A stretch of 47,353 nucleotides of DNA, from NCBI GenBank assembly GCA_039026975.1, contig JBCCLI010000003.1, positions 1-47,353 of the forward strand. The letters run 5' to 3'. Within the stretch, counting starts at the first letter, position 1; each line of letters starts with the position of its first letter. This DNA comes from JBCBKZ01 sp039026975 (GTDB taxonomy: Bacteria > Bacteroidota > Bacteroidia > J057). Positions 32,853-42,570 of the stretch are shown here, piece after piece. The notes beneath the pieces are model-generated. The model worked only from the letters and a program-made list of their open reading frames with translations, was not told the origin of the DNA and ran no database searches. A program made the translations under genes and the position numbers.

Positions 32853-33851
32853 ATGGCAAGGAAGGTCTTAATTATCAGGTTTAGTTCTATTGGGGACATC
32901 GTTCTGACTAGCCCCATAGTAAGAAGCCTTGCCCATCAGGAACCTGATATCAGCATCCACTACCTGACTAAGCCCGCTTTTACCTCTATCTTACAAACCA
33001 ATCCCCATGTAGACAGGGTTCATGCGCTAAAACCTAAGTTAATAGATACCCTACAGGAGCTTAAGCAGGAGAAATTCGATCTCATTCTTGACTTACATCA
33101 TAATCTCAGAACCCTCATAGTCAAGAACTTTCTGGGGGTGAAAAGTTATGCCTTTCCCAAGGGAAATTGGGAGAAATATCAAATGGTAAAATGGAAAAAG
33201 AAGGACATAAGCCTACCGCATATAGTAGAAAGGTATGCAGATGTACTACGCCCACTAGGAGTGAGATTAGATGAACAGGGCCTGGATTTCTTTATTTCTC
33301 AGGAAGAAAAAGTCGCAGCAGCTGACTTCCTGATGGAGAATGATTTCGGTTCCTATGCCAAGCAGTTTTACGCATTGGTGATTGGCGCGAAACATCACAC
33401 TAAAAGATGGCCTAATACTCATGTCATAAGCTTGATCCATCAGCTTGCTCAGCCTGTGATTTTGATAGGTGGAACAGGAGAGCTGGCAGATGCTGAGCAG
33501 ATAGCTAAGGCAGTAGGGAGAGCCCCTGTGCTTTCAGCAGTAGGCAGGACAAATTTACAAGTTTCAGCAGCATTACTGAGTATGGCACAGGTAGTCATTA
33601 CCCCAGATACGGGTATGATGCATATAGCTGCCGCCCTTCAAAAGCCTATTATCAGCATTTGGGGAAATACCGTCCCTGAGTTTGGGATGTACCCTTATAA
33701 AACCCGGCATGCTACCCTGGAAGTTCAGGAGCTTGGGTGTCGTCCCTGTTCTAAAATAGGCTTTGATAGATGCCCCAAAGGTCATTTTAGCTGCATGGTG
33801 GAAAATACACCTGAGAGGGTTCAGGAAGCTATCCGGAAAATACAATCCTGA
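32853..33851 (+). CDS. Glycosyltransferase family 9 (heptosyltransferase-like)
   Basis: 332 residues of the GT-B fold. N-terminal motif KVLIIRFSSIGDIVLTSPIV and LILDLHHNLRT; C-terminal nucleotide-sugar site VVITPDTGMMHIAAALQKP followed by IISIWGNT. GT9 enzymes usually add heptose to the lipopolysaccharide core on the cytoplasmic face. There is a cysteine cluster near the end (GCRPCSKIGFDRCPKGHFSC), common in this subgroup. It is the last gene of the aroA operon, and its stop is 1 bp from that of the converging gene. Confidence 0.9.
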   Translation: MARKVLIIRFSSIGDIVLTSPIVRSLAHQEPDISIHYLTKPAFTSILQTNPHVDRVHALKPKLIDTLQELKQEKFDLILDLHHNLRTLIVKNFLGVKSYAFPKGNWEKYQMVKWKKKDISLPHIVERYADVLRPLGVRLDEQGLDFFISQEEKVAAADFLMENDFGSYAKQFYALVIGAKHHTKRWPNTHVISLIHQLAQPVILIGGTGELADAEQIAKAVGRAPVLSAVGRTNLQVSAALLSMAQVVITPDTGMMHIAAALQKPIISIWGNTVPEFGMYPYKTRHATLEVQELGCRPCSKIGFDRCPKGHFSCMVENTPERVQEAIRKIQS

Positions 33852-33852
33852 C

Positions 33853-34533
33853 TTACCTACGCACTTTAGGGCAGGCACATTTCTTGGGCATTTTTATAAA
33901 ATGGTAGCTAATGCCTACCCTTGACTGGAATCCCCATTCATTGTCGGGAAAAAGAAGGAATCTACTTTCAGGCGTGATTTCATGCTTAGTTTGAAGGAAG
34001 TAGCCTTCAATTTCTCCTGAGATGGACAGGTTCTTACTAAAGAAATAAGCCAGCTTTCCTCCCACAGATACCCCCCAATTAGTGTAATCATAGGAACTAT
34101 CAAAGGAAACGTTATCCGTCCTTGTACCTTGATCAGTGATGGTTCCTGTGTTATAAATGCCTTTTGCCTGAGCAGCCATCATCCAGGTACGGACATAATA
34201 TTTGCGTTCATATACCAGCTTGAAGTCCATGTCTTCCTTCTCACCCGTGTAGGCATTAAGCCCACTAAGGTCTTCAGAGAAAGTTAGATCTGCCGTTCTC
34301 CTCCCAAACTCCAGGCCCACACCATTTTCCAGGTCTATGTGATACATATACCTCAGTCCGCTAAGAGGAGTAAAGGCTACCGTCCCATCTATGGAACTAG
34401 CTATCTCAGGGGCGGTGTAAGCGTTTAATAAAAATAGCTGTACCTCATGTACCTGAGGAGCATAATAGGGTTTTTGAGCTAATAAGCCGTGGCTAAGTCC
34501 TAAGAACAAGAGAAAAAATCCAAACTGTCTCAT
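33853..34533 (-). CDS. Hypothetical outer-membrane beta-barrel protein
   Basis: 226 residues. Signal peptide 1-19 (FLLFLGLSHGLLAQ). The mature part alternates in the manner of an 8- to 10-strand barrel (ALDG-type turns, LRYMYHIDLENGVGLEFGRR, VSVGGKLAYFFSKNLSISGE, WGFQSRVGISYHFIKM), ending with KMPKKCACPKVRR, a basic cysteine tail outside the barrel. It starts 2 bp after the lon stop, so it is co-transcribed with lon. No named family is recognised. Confidence 0.75.
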   Translation of the reverse strand: MRQFGFFLLFLGLSHGLLAQKPYYAPQVHEVQLFLLNAYTAPEIASSIDGTVAFTPLSGLRYMYHIDLENGVGLEFGRRTADLTFSEDLSGLNAYTGEKEDMDFKLVYERKYYVRTWMMAAQAKGIYNTGTITDQGTRTDNVSFDSSYDYTNWGVSVGGKLAYFFSKNLSISGEIEGYFLQTKHEITPESRFLLFPDNEWGFQSRVGISYHFIKMPKKCACPKVRR

Positions 34534-34535
34534 GA

Positions 34536-37019
34536 TTAGGCTATTTGTTTGATTTGGGTAGAAGATGAAGGAGGATCAGGCAGTAAGTCCCTGGCATCTG
34601 ATGACCTTTCTTTATGAACGGCTAGCGCTATGACTTCTGTCATTTTTTCTACGTAGTGTACCGTTAATCCCTTCAAGTAGTCTTCCTTAATCTCACTAAT
34701 ATCTTTTTCATTCTCCTTACACAGAATGATAGTTTTAATGCCTGCTCTGACGGCTGCCAGCACTTTTTCTTTTATGCCTCCTACTGGAAGCACCTTCCCT
34801 CTGAGGGTAATTTCTCCCGTCATGGCTAGAGAAGGCATGACTAACCGTTGGCTAAATAGGGAGGTGAGGGAAGTAAGCATGGTGATACCCGCTGAAGGGC
34901 CATCCTTAGGAATGGCTCCTGCCGGAATATGAATATGTACATCCCACCTCTTGAACACATCATGCGCTATATCAAACCTGTGGCAGTTAGACTTGAGGTA
35001 GGTGTAAGCCAGGGTAGCAGACTCTTTCATCACATCTCCTAGCTGTCCCGTCATACTCAGCTTTCCACTACCTGGGGTAAGAGTAGATTCTATAAACAGG
35101 ATTTCTCCCCCTACAGCCGTCCAGGCAAGTCCTATAGCTACTCCTGGGACACTGAACTTCTGATATTTCTCATTCTCAAACTTAGGAATCCCTAAAAAAC
35201 TTTTCAGGTTCCTTTCAGACACCCTGATAACCTCCTTATCATTTAATACGATTTCCTTGGCAGCTACCCGACTTAAGGCAGCAAACTGTTTGCTGAGTGA
35301 GCGGACGCCGGATTCAAGGGTGTACTGAGAAATGATTTGCTTAATAGCTTTAGGCGTGATAGAAAGCTGAGAAGCCTTTAATCCGTGATCTTTTCTGGCT
35401 TTGGGGATAAGATGCCTTCTGGCTATTTCTTTCTTTTCTTCTTGAGAATACCCATTAATTTCTATGATTTCCATTCTATCCCTTAGCGCAGGGTGGATGG
35501 TAGAGAGGGTATTAGCCGTAGCAATAAACATGACCCTGGAAAGGTCGTATTCCACTTCAAGATAGTTATCCCTGAAGGTATTATTCTGCTCGGGATCTAG
35601 CACCTCCAGCAGTGCAGAGGAAGGGTCTCCACGGAAGTTATTTCCTACCTTATCTATTTCATCCAGCATAAAGACGGGGTTCCCTGTCTTTGCTTTCTTT
35701 AAGCCTTGAATGATTCTCCCTGGTAAAGCGCCTATGTAGGTTCTTCTATGGCCCCTGATTTCAGCTTCATCATGTGTTCCCCCCAGGGAAATGCGGATAA
35801 ACTCCTTGCCCATGGCACGGGCTATGGACTTACCCAGGGAGGTTTTACCTACTCCGGGAGGACCATGGAAGCAGAGGATAGCTGCTTTTTTATCTGATTT
35901 TAACTTGAGAACAGCCAACTGTTCCAAGATACGTTCCTTCACCTTTTCAAGGCCGTAGTGGTCTTCATCCAGTATTTTTTTGACTTGTTTGAAGTCAAAG
36001 GAGTCTTCAGAATAAGAATACCAAGGGAGGTCTAGCAGCCATTCCAGGTAGTTCACCACTATGGCATAGTCAGGCATGGAGGGGTTTATGCGACTCAGGC
36101 GGGTAAGCTCCTTTTCAAAGACAGCCGTTACTTCTTCTGACCAGTTCTTTTCGCCGGCCCTTTTCCGAAAACTATCTATTTCTGACTCTTCAGAATTATC
36201 TCCCAGTTCATCCTGTATAGCCCTGATTTGCTGTCTGAGAATGTATTCCCGCTGCTGCTGGTCCAGATCACTTTTTACCTTAATCTGTATCTCTTCACTC
36301 AGTTCTAGTATGTTCAGCTCATTATTTAGGTGAGCCAAGACCATTTCTGCCTTATCAGTCAGGGTCTTGGATTCCAGAATCTCTTGTTTCTGATTGACCT
36401 CCAGGGACAGGTTAGCCGAGATAAAGTGGATTAGAAAACTCAGGCTATCAATATTCTCAATGACTATTTTAGCTTCAGAGGGAATATTAGAAGATAAGTC
36501 TATGATTTTGAAGGCTTGTTCTTTCAGGTTGAACATAAGGGCTTTCCCCTTTTTTTGGGCGGGCTCCTTATCTATGACCTTACTTATGCTAGCCTTGAAA
36601 TAGGGATCTTGCTGGGTAAATTCAGAGATTTGAAATTTATTGCGGCCTTGTATCACTATAGTAATGCTACCATCCGGCATTTTTATTAGCCGCAAGATTT
36701 TAGCTATGGTACCTACACGGTAGAGATCCTCTTCTGTAGGATCTTCAATGGCCATATTTTTCTGGGCAACTACCCCCAGAAGCTTATCTTCACTTTTATT
36801 CGCTTCCTTTACGAGTTGTATAGCTTTGTCCCTTTGAACGGTGATGGGCATTACCACCCCAGGGAACAAAATAGTATTCTTAAGGATCAGTAATCCTAAT
36901 TCATCCGGTATGTCTTCTTCTTGAATAAGCTGTTCCTCAGAATTCGTGATGATGGGAAAATCAGAATCCAGAAACCCTTCTCCTTCAAGATGAAAAAATG
37001 TCATGAGGTCTGTCATCAT
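34536..37019 (-). CDS. lon: ATP-dependent protease Lon
   Basis: Reading frame extends to 37064, but I favour the adjacent ATGs at 37019/37016 (MMTDLMTFFHL), which match the usual short Cytophagales N-terminus; the protein is then about 826 residues. Numbering from 37016: substrate domain about 30-270, Walker A GPPGVGKT ending near Lys391, Walker B VFMLDEIDK, then the protease domain with Ser708 in PKDGPSAG and Lys751 in GGIKEKVLAA, forming the catalytic dyad. It degrades misfolded and short-lived regulatory proteins in the cytoplasm. The gene is divergent from DUF5606 and precedes a barrel-protein gene by 2 bp. Confidence 0.95.
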   Translation of the reverse strand: MMTDLMTFFHLEGEGFLDSDFPIITNSEEQLIQEEDIPDELGLLILKNTILFPGVVMPITVQRDKAIQLVKEANKSEDKLLGVVAQKNMAIEDPTEEDLYRVGTIAKILRLIKMPDGSITIVIQGRNKFQISEFTQQDPYFKASISKVIDKEPAQKKGKALMFNLKEQAFKIIDLSSNIPSEAKIVIENIDSLSFLIHFISANLSLEVNQKQEILESKTLTDKAEMVLAHLNNELNILELSEEIQIKVKSDLDQQQREYILRQQIRAIQDELGDNSEESEIDSFRKRAGEKNWSEEVTAVFEKELTRLSRINPSMPDYAIVVNYLEWLLDLPWYSYSEDSFDFKQVKKILDEDHYGLEKVKERILEQLAVLKLKSDKKAAILCFHGPPGVGKTSLGKSIARAMGKEFIRISLGGTHDEAEIRGHRRTYIGALPGRIIQGLKKAKTGNPVFMLDEIDKVGNNFRGDPSSALLEVLDPEQNNTFRDNYLEVEYDLSRVMFIATANTLSTIHPALRDRMEIIEINGYSQEEKKEIARRHLIPKARKDHGLKASQLSITPKAIKQIISQYTLESGVRSLSKQFAALSRVAAKEIVLNDKEVIRVSERNLKSFLGIPKFENEKYQKFSVPGVAIGLAWTAVGGEILFIESTLTPGSGKLSMTGQLGDVMKESATLAYTYLKSNCHRFDIAHDVFKRWDVHIHIPAGAIPKDGPSAGITMLTSLTSLFSQRLVMPSLAMTGEITLRGKVLPVGGIKEKVLAAVRAGIKTIILCKENEKDISEIKEDYLKGLTVHYVEKMTEVIALAVHKERSSDARDLLPDPPSSSTQIKQIA

Positions 37020-37213
37020 AACTGGAGGTCCTGCCAACTTGCCATTAAATGTATTGTCAATCAAAGGATTGATACTTATATATATCCGTGCAAAGGGTAT
37101 GCCCTAAATCTGCCAAAAGCTTTTATTTAGATAGGAAGATTAGGGATTCGTTTTTCAAAAGTGTTAACTTTTTTGAAACTTTGCGCGAATTCCAACAAAA
37201 ATAACCTTTTAGG

Positions 37214-37693
37214 ATGAGCATTCCTTTCAAAGATATTGTGGCACTCACAGGAAGCCCTGGGCTGTATAAGATCATTAAGGCAGATGAGAAAGCCATTATC
37301 GTAGAATCATTAGATGAGAAGAAGAGAAGGACTATGGTGAAGGGAAACATGATGGTTTCCAAATTAACAGATGTCAGTATTTATACAGATGAGGATAGTG
37401 AGGCTCTGTTAGAAGTAATTAAAACCATAAAAGAGAAGTATGGGGAAGAGCTGCCCGTAAAAAAGAATGATAGCAAAGACAAGCTAACAGCTTTCCTGGA
37501 AGAGGTGCTCCCCGCCTACAATAAAGAGAAAGTATATCCTTCTAATATCAAGAAACTGATCAGTTGGTATAACATATTGAAGGGGCTAGAGGTAGATTAT
37601 ACTGTGGAGGAGGAAGAAGAAAAGAAAGAAGATCAGGCGGAAGAAAGTAAAGACGGAGAGAAGCCTAAAGAAGAGGAAGCTAAAAAATCCTAA
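37214..37693 (+). CDS. DUF5606 domain protein
   Basis: 159 residues, cytoplasmic. The N-terminal domain (MSIPFKDIVALTGSPGLYK, IVESLDEKKRRTMVKGNMM) is the Bacteroidota-specific DUF5606. The middle AFLEEVLPAYNKEKVYPSNIKKL fits a helical segment, and the tail from about residue 130 is a run of Glu/Lys (VEEEEEKKEDQAEES) likely to be disordered. No activity is known. Divergent from lon with about 195 bp between the two starts, and followed after 28 bp by a membrane protein gene. Confidence 0.85.
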   Translation: MSIPFKDIVALTGSPGLYKIIKADEKAIIVESLDEKKRRTMVKGNMMVSKLTDVSIYTDEDSEALLEVIKTIKEKYGEELPVKKNDSKDKLTAFLEEVLPAYNKEKVYPSNIKKLISWYNILKGLEVDYTVEEEEEKKEDQAEESKDGEKPKEEEAKKS

Positions 37694-37721
37694 TGGATCT
37701 TGAGGCTTCACCTATTATCTC

Positions 37722-38162
37722 ATGCCTATTCACCCCTTTGTTGTCCATTTTGGGATAGCCTTTAGTTGGCTAGCTGCCCTGGGCTACTTATCCATGTACC
37801 TTCCTCATCCTCCTTTCTCCATAAAGCAGATCTTTATTATCCATCTGGGAGCTGTAGGGGGGATTTTAGGGGCTATTTTTTCGGGTCTTTCCGCTGGTGA
37901 TGGACTGGATCTGTCCCTGCAAGCGGCTGAGCTCTTGCAGTCGCATCAGCTTTGGGGGTATATAAGTTTATGGTTGATAGGCTTATTAGGGTTATGGGCT
38001 TACCTGAGAATGTCCCGGTGGCTGAAGATAGAAAAGCTCCTTTTTACCTGTCTTTTTCTCCTATCTTGTATCCTGATGAGTGTGGGGACCCACCTGGGGG
38101 GAAAGATGGTGTATGAGGAGGGAGTAGGGGTTTCTGGTTATCAAATGGAGCATGAAAAATAA
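37722..38162 (+). CDS. DUF2231-type integral membrane protein
   Basis: 146 residues with four membrane helices (about 5-25, 33-56, 75-93 and 104-122). The opening IHPFVVHFGIAFSWLAALGY is the HP-x(2)-VH-F motif of DUF2231, and the end HLGGKMVYEEGVGV is the family's HxGGxMVYxxGVGV signature; its histidines suggest a haem or metal site. The family's role is not established. The stop lies 11 bp inside the following lipoprotein gene, so the two are coupled. Confidence 0.88.
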   Translation: MPIHPFVVHFGIAFSWLAALGYLSMYLPHPPFSIKQIFIIHLGAVGGILGAIFSGLSAGDGLDLSLQAAELLQSHQLWGYISLWLIGLLGLWAYLRMSRWLKIEKLLFTCLFLLSCILMSVGTHLGGKMVYEEGVGVSGYQMEHEK

Positions 38163-38511
38163 CGGCTTGCTGTGCTATTTCCTCTTAAGTATGGGCCTCC
38201 TTCTCACGGCCTGTGAGAAAAATAAGGGTGCCTTCTTTGTGGAGGCTAACTGTGAGGAGTGCGTAACCATCCTTATGCAGGAGACTGAGAACCTACCTGG
38301 AATCATTTCCAGCCAATGGATAGTCGAGAGCAGCTTTCTGGAGGTTACCTATGGATCTACCAGCCTGGAAACCATTCAAGAGACACTTTCTGAGAAGGGA
38401 TTTTCTACTCAGTTTTATCTGGCTAATGATTCCGCCAAACAGTTACTACCTGCCTGCTGCTCTGAACCCCTGAACAGAACCCTTGACGTATATACCCCAA
38501 AGGTGGAGTGA
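38152..38511 (+). CDS. Lipoprotein with heavy-metal-associated (HMA)-like fold
   Basis: 119 residues. Lipoprotein signal LLLTAC gives lipidated Cys21. The mature part carries NCEECV (Cys34, Cys37), a CxxC in the position of the HMA metal-binding loop, and the following TILMQETENLPGIISSQWIV with the VTYGSTSLETIQETLSEKGF end matches the beta-alpha-beta pattern of HMA domains. A second pair, Cys-Cys, is near the C-terminus (LLPACCSEP). It could bind copper or another soft metal in the periplasm. It overlaps the DUF2231 gene by 11 bp. Confidence 0.75.
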   Translation: MKNNGLLCYFLLSMGLLLTACEKNKGAFFVEANCEECVTILMQETENLPGIISSQWIVESSFLEVTYGSTSLETIQETLSEKGFSTQFYLANDSAKQLLPACCSEPLNRTLDVYTPKVE

Positions 38512-38946
38512 AAGTGCCATTCATGACCAGCCTACTATTTCTATTTATACCTTTTAAGATAGGCGGTAGGGGCATTACAGGTGCCTACCTCTCTTAGCTA
38601 GCCACTGAAGTATAGATTAAATGCAGATCATCCGTAGAATCTAGTGGGTCTGCTGGAAAAGATATTAGTCTTACCTTACTCTACCTCTCAAGTAAGTAAA
38701 TCCTGTAGTCATAGAGAGCCAGAAGCCTGGAAGTATAACAGATAGCTGATGGACTTGAATGATATAGGCATTTCCACACAGGGCTAAATGTATTTACCCA
38801 TGAAATCACCGGTATGCTGAAGTGAAGCAGCAGATCCATGTACAGGATTTGGAGTATAATCTTAAAACAGGACTCCTTTGTAAATCCAGCGCTAGTGAGA
38901 CTTAAAGGGGACGGTTACATAATCAGTGTTCCTAAACTGGGGCTGC
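38512..38946. other. Gene-free region with possible coding remnant
   Basis: About 435 bp between converging genes. It holds only short frames; one, just before base 38906, reads YAEVKQQIHVQDLEYNLKTG and ends KSSASET, which is protein-like in composition and may be the decayed end of a lost gene. There is no strong terminator, repeat or RNA gene that I can recognise. Confidence 0.35.
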
Positions 38947-40152
38947 CTACTTAAAGGCGTTAAGCCCAGTTACGTCCAAGCCTGTTATAAGCAGGTGAAT
39001 ATCATGCGTACCTTCATAAGTTATGACAGACTCCAGGTTCATCATGTGGCGCATAATAGGATAATCTCCTGTAATCCCCATACCGCCCAATACCTGCCTG
39101 CTTTCTCTGGCTATGGAAAGCGCATTCTCCACATTATTTCTTTTGGCCATAGATATGTGGGCACTACTGGCTTTTCCCTGGTTCATAAGTTCTCCCAGAC
39201 GGTAGGACAGCAGTTGCATTTTAGTAATTTCTGTCACCATTTCAGCCAGCTTTTTCTGTGTGAGCTGAAACTGACCTATGGGTTTCCCGAACTGAATGCG
39301 CTCCTTAGCATAACGGAGGGCGGTGGAATAACAATCCATGGCTGCTCCTATGGCTCCCCATGAGATGCCGTACCTGGCCTTATCAAGGCAGGAAAGAGGT
39401 CCTCTCAGTCCATTAGCATCAGGAAGGAGATGGGACTTAGGGACTTTCACATTGTCAAAGACTAATTCTCCAGTAGCAGATGCCCGCAAGGACCACTTAT
39501 TGTGAATTTCGGGGGTACTAAAGCCTTCCATCCCTCTTTCTAAGATTAATCCTCTAATTCTTCCTTCAGGGCCCTTGGCCCATACTACCGCTATATCTGC
39601 GAAGGGGGAATTAGAAATCCAGGTTTTAGCGCCGTTTAGGAGGTAGTGATCTCCTTCATCTGTGAAGTGAGTAACCATACCTGCAGGGTTAGACCCATGG
39701 TCTGGCTCTGTCAGCCCAAAACAGCCCATCATTTCCCCACTTGCCAATTTAGGCAGGTAGTGCATTTTTTGCTCTTCACTACCATATTTGTATATAGGAT
39801 ACATGACCAGTGAGCCTTGGACAGAGGCTAAGGACCGCAACCCGGAGTCCGCTCGCTCAATTTCCTGCATGATCACGCCATAGGCGATTTCATCTAATCC
39901 GGGGCATCCGTATTTTTCAGGCAGAGAAGGCCCAAACATGCCCATGCTTCCCATATCAGGGATTAAGTGCGTAGGACATTGGTTTTCCTGGGCCCATTGG
40001 TTGATGTAGGGCGTTACTTTTTCATTTATCCAGGAACGGATACTACTTCTGATGAGTTTATGTTCCTCTGTTAAGCACTCATCTATCAGGTAGTAGTCTG
40101 GAGCCTCAAAGGGGTGAGCAGTAGCTTGTATTTTCTTTTCTTCTACAATCAT
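38947..40152 (-). CDS. gcdH: Glutaryl-CoA dehydrogenase-type acyl-CoA dehydrogenase
   Basis: 401 residues. The sequence follows the glutaryl-CoA dehydrogenase branch: MQEIERADSGLRSLASVQGS, MYPIYKYGSEEQKMHYLPKL, CFGLTEPDHGSNPAGM and the late VITYEGTHDIH, where Glu380 is the catalytic base. FAD-binding acyl-CoA dehydrogenase domains run N-terminal helical, beta and C-terminal helical. The enzyme oxidises and decarboxylates glutaryl-CoA to crotonyl-CoA in lysine and tryptophan breakdown. It is a single gene divergent from pgpH. Confidence 0.92.
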   Translation of the reverse strand: MIVEEKKIQATAHPFEAPDYYLIDECLTEEHKLIRSSIRSWINEKVTPYINQWAQENQCPTHLIPDMGSMGMFGPSLPEKYGCPGLDEIAYGVIMQEIERADSGLRSLASVQGSLVMYPIYKYGSEEQKMHYLPKLASGEMMGCFGLTEPDHGSNPAGMVTHFTDEGDHYLLNGAKTWISNSPFADIAVVWAKGPEGRIRGLILERGMEGFSTPEIHNKWSLRASATGELVFDNVKVPKSHLLPDANGLRGPLSCLDKARYGISWGAIGAAMDCYSTALRYAKERIQFGKPIGQFQLTQKKLAEMVTEITKMQLLSYRLGELMNQGKASSAHISMAKRNNVENALSIARESRQVLGGMGITGDYPIMRHMMNLESVITYEGTHDIHLLITGLDVTGLNAFK

Positions 40153-40314
40153 TATATCGTAATCAGTAGTTCTTGTCTATGATAATACCTTAAGATTACA
40201 TTTTTTTGCGTAAAAGGTATAAATTAAGTCTAGTGGAAATATGCTTTTTGGAATGATTAACCACTTTATGATTAAAGGTAATCGTTTCGCCTGAATATAC
40301 TGCAGATTATATAT

Positions 40315-42570
40315 ATGAAAGTACCCAAGTTCTTTCAAACTTATTTTACGAGAAAACTCAAGAGTAGCCGATACTGGGGAAGGGTAGGGCTTATCATGGC
40401 AATTGTGCTCATTCTAGGCATCATTATTCCCAGGAGAGATGCTTCTGGGTATGTGTATGAGGTAGGAGAGCCTTGGGATGGAGAGGCCCTTTATGCGCCA
40501 TTTACATTTTCTATCCACAAGACAAATGATAGTGTGGAGATTGAAAAACTTATGGTGCAGCAGCAAACCTGGAGAGTATACACACGGGATACGCTTGCTG
40601 AAGCCGATAATAGGAGGGAAGTATTTGCTGCCATAGACAGGGTCTACCTACAGCTAAAAACCTATAAAAATGCCGTAACTTCTGGAGATAGCCTCGCTTC
40701 TGATAGAATTAAAAATGAGCAGTTTCTAAACTCTTATGAGATAAATCCAGATGATTTACGACTTCCTCCTCCTGCTAATTTGCTTTCCCTTGCAGAGAAA
40801 CTCCTGGAAGATATTCACGAGCAAGGCTATCTAGGGGAGGTGGCTAAGGATACACTTGGGAAGTTTATTGCCCTCAGGGTTCAGGCGGCTGAGGAGATAC
40901 TGCTACCTGTCAATCTTCTGCTGGCAGGGGATACACTCACTGCTTACCTGCAGCGTGAGAGACTAAATGTAACTTCTTCCACTAAGCAACTGATAACAAG
41001 CATCATCCCTGATGAGATAACGGCTAATTATATTTATGACCATGGACTGACTACCCGAGAGCAGGAAAGGCGTAAGGCTTTAATTTCTCCAGTCTATGAT
41101 AAAATAGAGGCCGGAACCCTGCTGATAGATAAAGGGGATCTGGTAGATAAGCAGAAAGAGGCTATCCTTACTTCTCTGGAGAAAGAACGCTCAGGACAGT
41201 TTGGGAAGAAGAATAACCTACGGGTTTTCCTCAGCCAGATCTTAATCATATTTTTGATTATCAGCATACTGCTTGCCTTTCTTCGGGTTAACCATCCCAG
41301 AATTTACTTTAACAACATAAAGTTGGGCCTCATCCTTACCTTGTTATTACTTACGGTAGGGCTAATGACTTTGGCTACCCAACTGACGGACTTGGCTTTG
41401 CAGGTAAATGAATACCTGACGCCTGACTTATACCTGTCTTATATCTTCCTGGCGCCCGCCTGTATAGCTCCCTTATTTGTCAGTAATTTCTTTGGGCATA
41501 GAACTGCCTTTATCACTAATCTGGTAGTAGCTTTATTGGGGGGGGTGCTGGTTCAGTACGGCTTGGAATATGTGTTTGTGCAGCTGATAGCTGGAACGGT
41601 GGCTGTTTACAGCCTGAGGGGAATGCGTAAGCGTGAGGTCTTTTTTTACACCTTAGGCTATATGTTGATAGCCTATATTCTCGCCTTTATTTCCTATAAT
41701 TTACTGGCAAAAGGAAGTTTTGAGAATGTAAATATGAGTAACCTTTTGCTCTTTGGCATAAACGTAGCTATCACCATGATAGCCTACAACCTGATATACC
41801 CCTTGGAAAAACTCTTTGGCGTTACCTCTGATCTAACCTATTTGGAGCTACTGGATAATAACCACCCCCTGCTTCAAGAGCTGGCCAGAAAAGCACCAGG
41901 TACCTACCAACATAGCTTGCAGGTAGCTAACATAGCAGAAACCACCGTAAATCTAGTGGGAGGGAATAGCCTACTTACGCATGTAGGAGCCTTATATCAT
42001 GACATAGGAAAAATGATCAATCCCGCTTATTTCATTGAGAATATGAGTGGGGATAATCTACATGATGACTTGACCTGTGAGGAAAGTGCAGAAATCATTA
42101 TAGGCCATGTGCTGGAAGGGGTGGAGCTGGCACAGAAATATGGTCTTCCTGAAGAAATCATCAGGTTCATAGAAACACACCATGGGACTACCCGGGTGGA
42201 ATACTTCTACCGGAAATATCTCAAACAAAATGACTGTGCCCCTCCCGAGGGAGAAGATCTTTTTAGGTATAAAGGCCCGCTTCCGTATTCTAAAGAGACA
42301 GCTGTATTAATGATTGCTGATTCTATAGAGGCCGCTTCACGGGCATTGAAAAAACCCACACCAGAGGAGCTTAGACAGCTAGTGGATAATATCATCGACT
42401 ATAAGATCAGAGATAATCAGTTTGAAAACTCTAACCTCACTTTTAAAGATCTTTCTACCATCCGAGAGTCCATTTATAAGCAATTGATAAGTATTAACCA
42501 CGCCCGATTAGAATATCCCAAGGAGGAGACTGCGGAGACCACTCCTCCTGTGTCTGAACAAGCTGGCTAG
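40315..42570 (+). CDS. pgpH: 7TM-HD domain protein, PgpH-type cyclic-di-AMP phosphodiesterase
   Basis: 751 residues. The N-terminal membrane helix (about 24-41) is followed by a large periplasmic region (about 45-295; 7TMR-HDED). Seven closely spaced helices then fill about 302-500. The cytoplasmic HD domain starts near residue 520: APGTYQHSLQVANIAE with His533, GALYHDIGK with His562-Asp563, IIGHVLEG and FIETHHG, a complete HD metal site. Homologues hydrolyse cyclic di-AMP and tune osmolyte and K+ handling. A K+ channel is encoded in this window, but not adjacent. Divergent from gcdH. Confidence 0.92.
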   Translation: MKVPKFFQTYFTRKLKSSRYWGRVGLIMAIVLILGIIIPRRDASGYVYEVGEPWDGEALYAPFTFSIHKTNDSVEIEKLMVQQQTWRVYTRDTLAEADNRREVFAAIDRVYLQLKTYKNAVTSGDSLASDRIKNEQFLNSYEINPDDLRLPPPANLLSLAEKLLEDIHEQGYLGEVAKDTLGKFIALRVQAAEEILLPVNLLLAGDTLTAYLQRERLNVTSSTKQLITSIIPDEITANYIYDHGLTTREQERRKALISPVYDKIEAGTLLIDKGDLVDKQKEAILTSLEKERSGQFGKKNNLRVFLSQILIIFLIISILLAFLRVNHPRIYFNNIKLGLILTLLLLTVGLMTLATQLTDLALQVNEYLTPDLYLSYIFLAPACIAPLFVSNFFGHRTAFITNLVVALLGGVLVQYGLEYVFVQLIAGTVAVYSLRGMRKREVFFYTLGYMLIAYILAFISYNLLAKGSFENVNMSNLLLFGINVAITMIAYNLIYPLEKLFGVTSDLTYLELLDNNHPLLQELARKAPGTYQHSLQVANIAETTVNLVGGNSLLTHVGALYHDIGKMINPAYFIENMSGDNLHDDLTCEESAEIIIGHVLEGVELAQKYGLPEEIIRFIETHHGTTRVEYFYRKYLKQNDCAPPEGEDLFRYKGPLPYSKETAVLMIADSIEAASRALKKPTPEELRQLVDNIIDYKIRDNQFENSNLTFKDLSTIRESIYKQLISINHARLEYPKEETAETTPPVSEQAG

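Noticed and set aside
37020..37064. Longer N-terminus of Lon starting at 37064
   Set aside because: The added residues do not match the family, and the two ATGs at 37019/37016 give the expected N-terminus.
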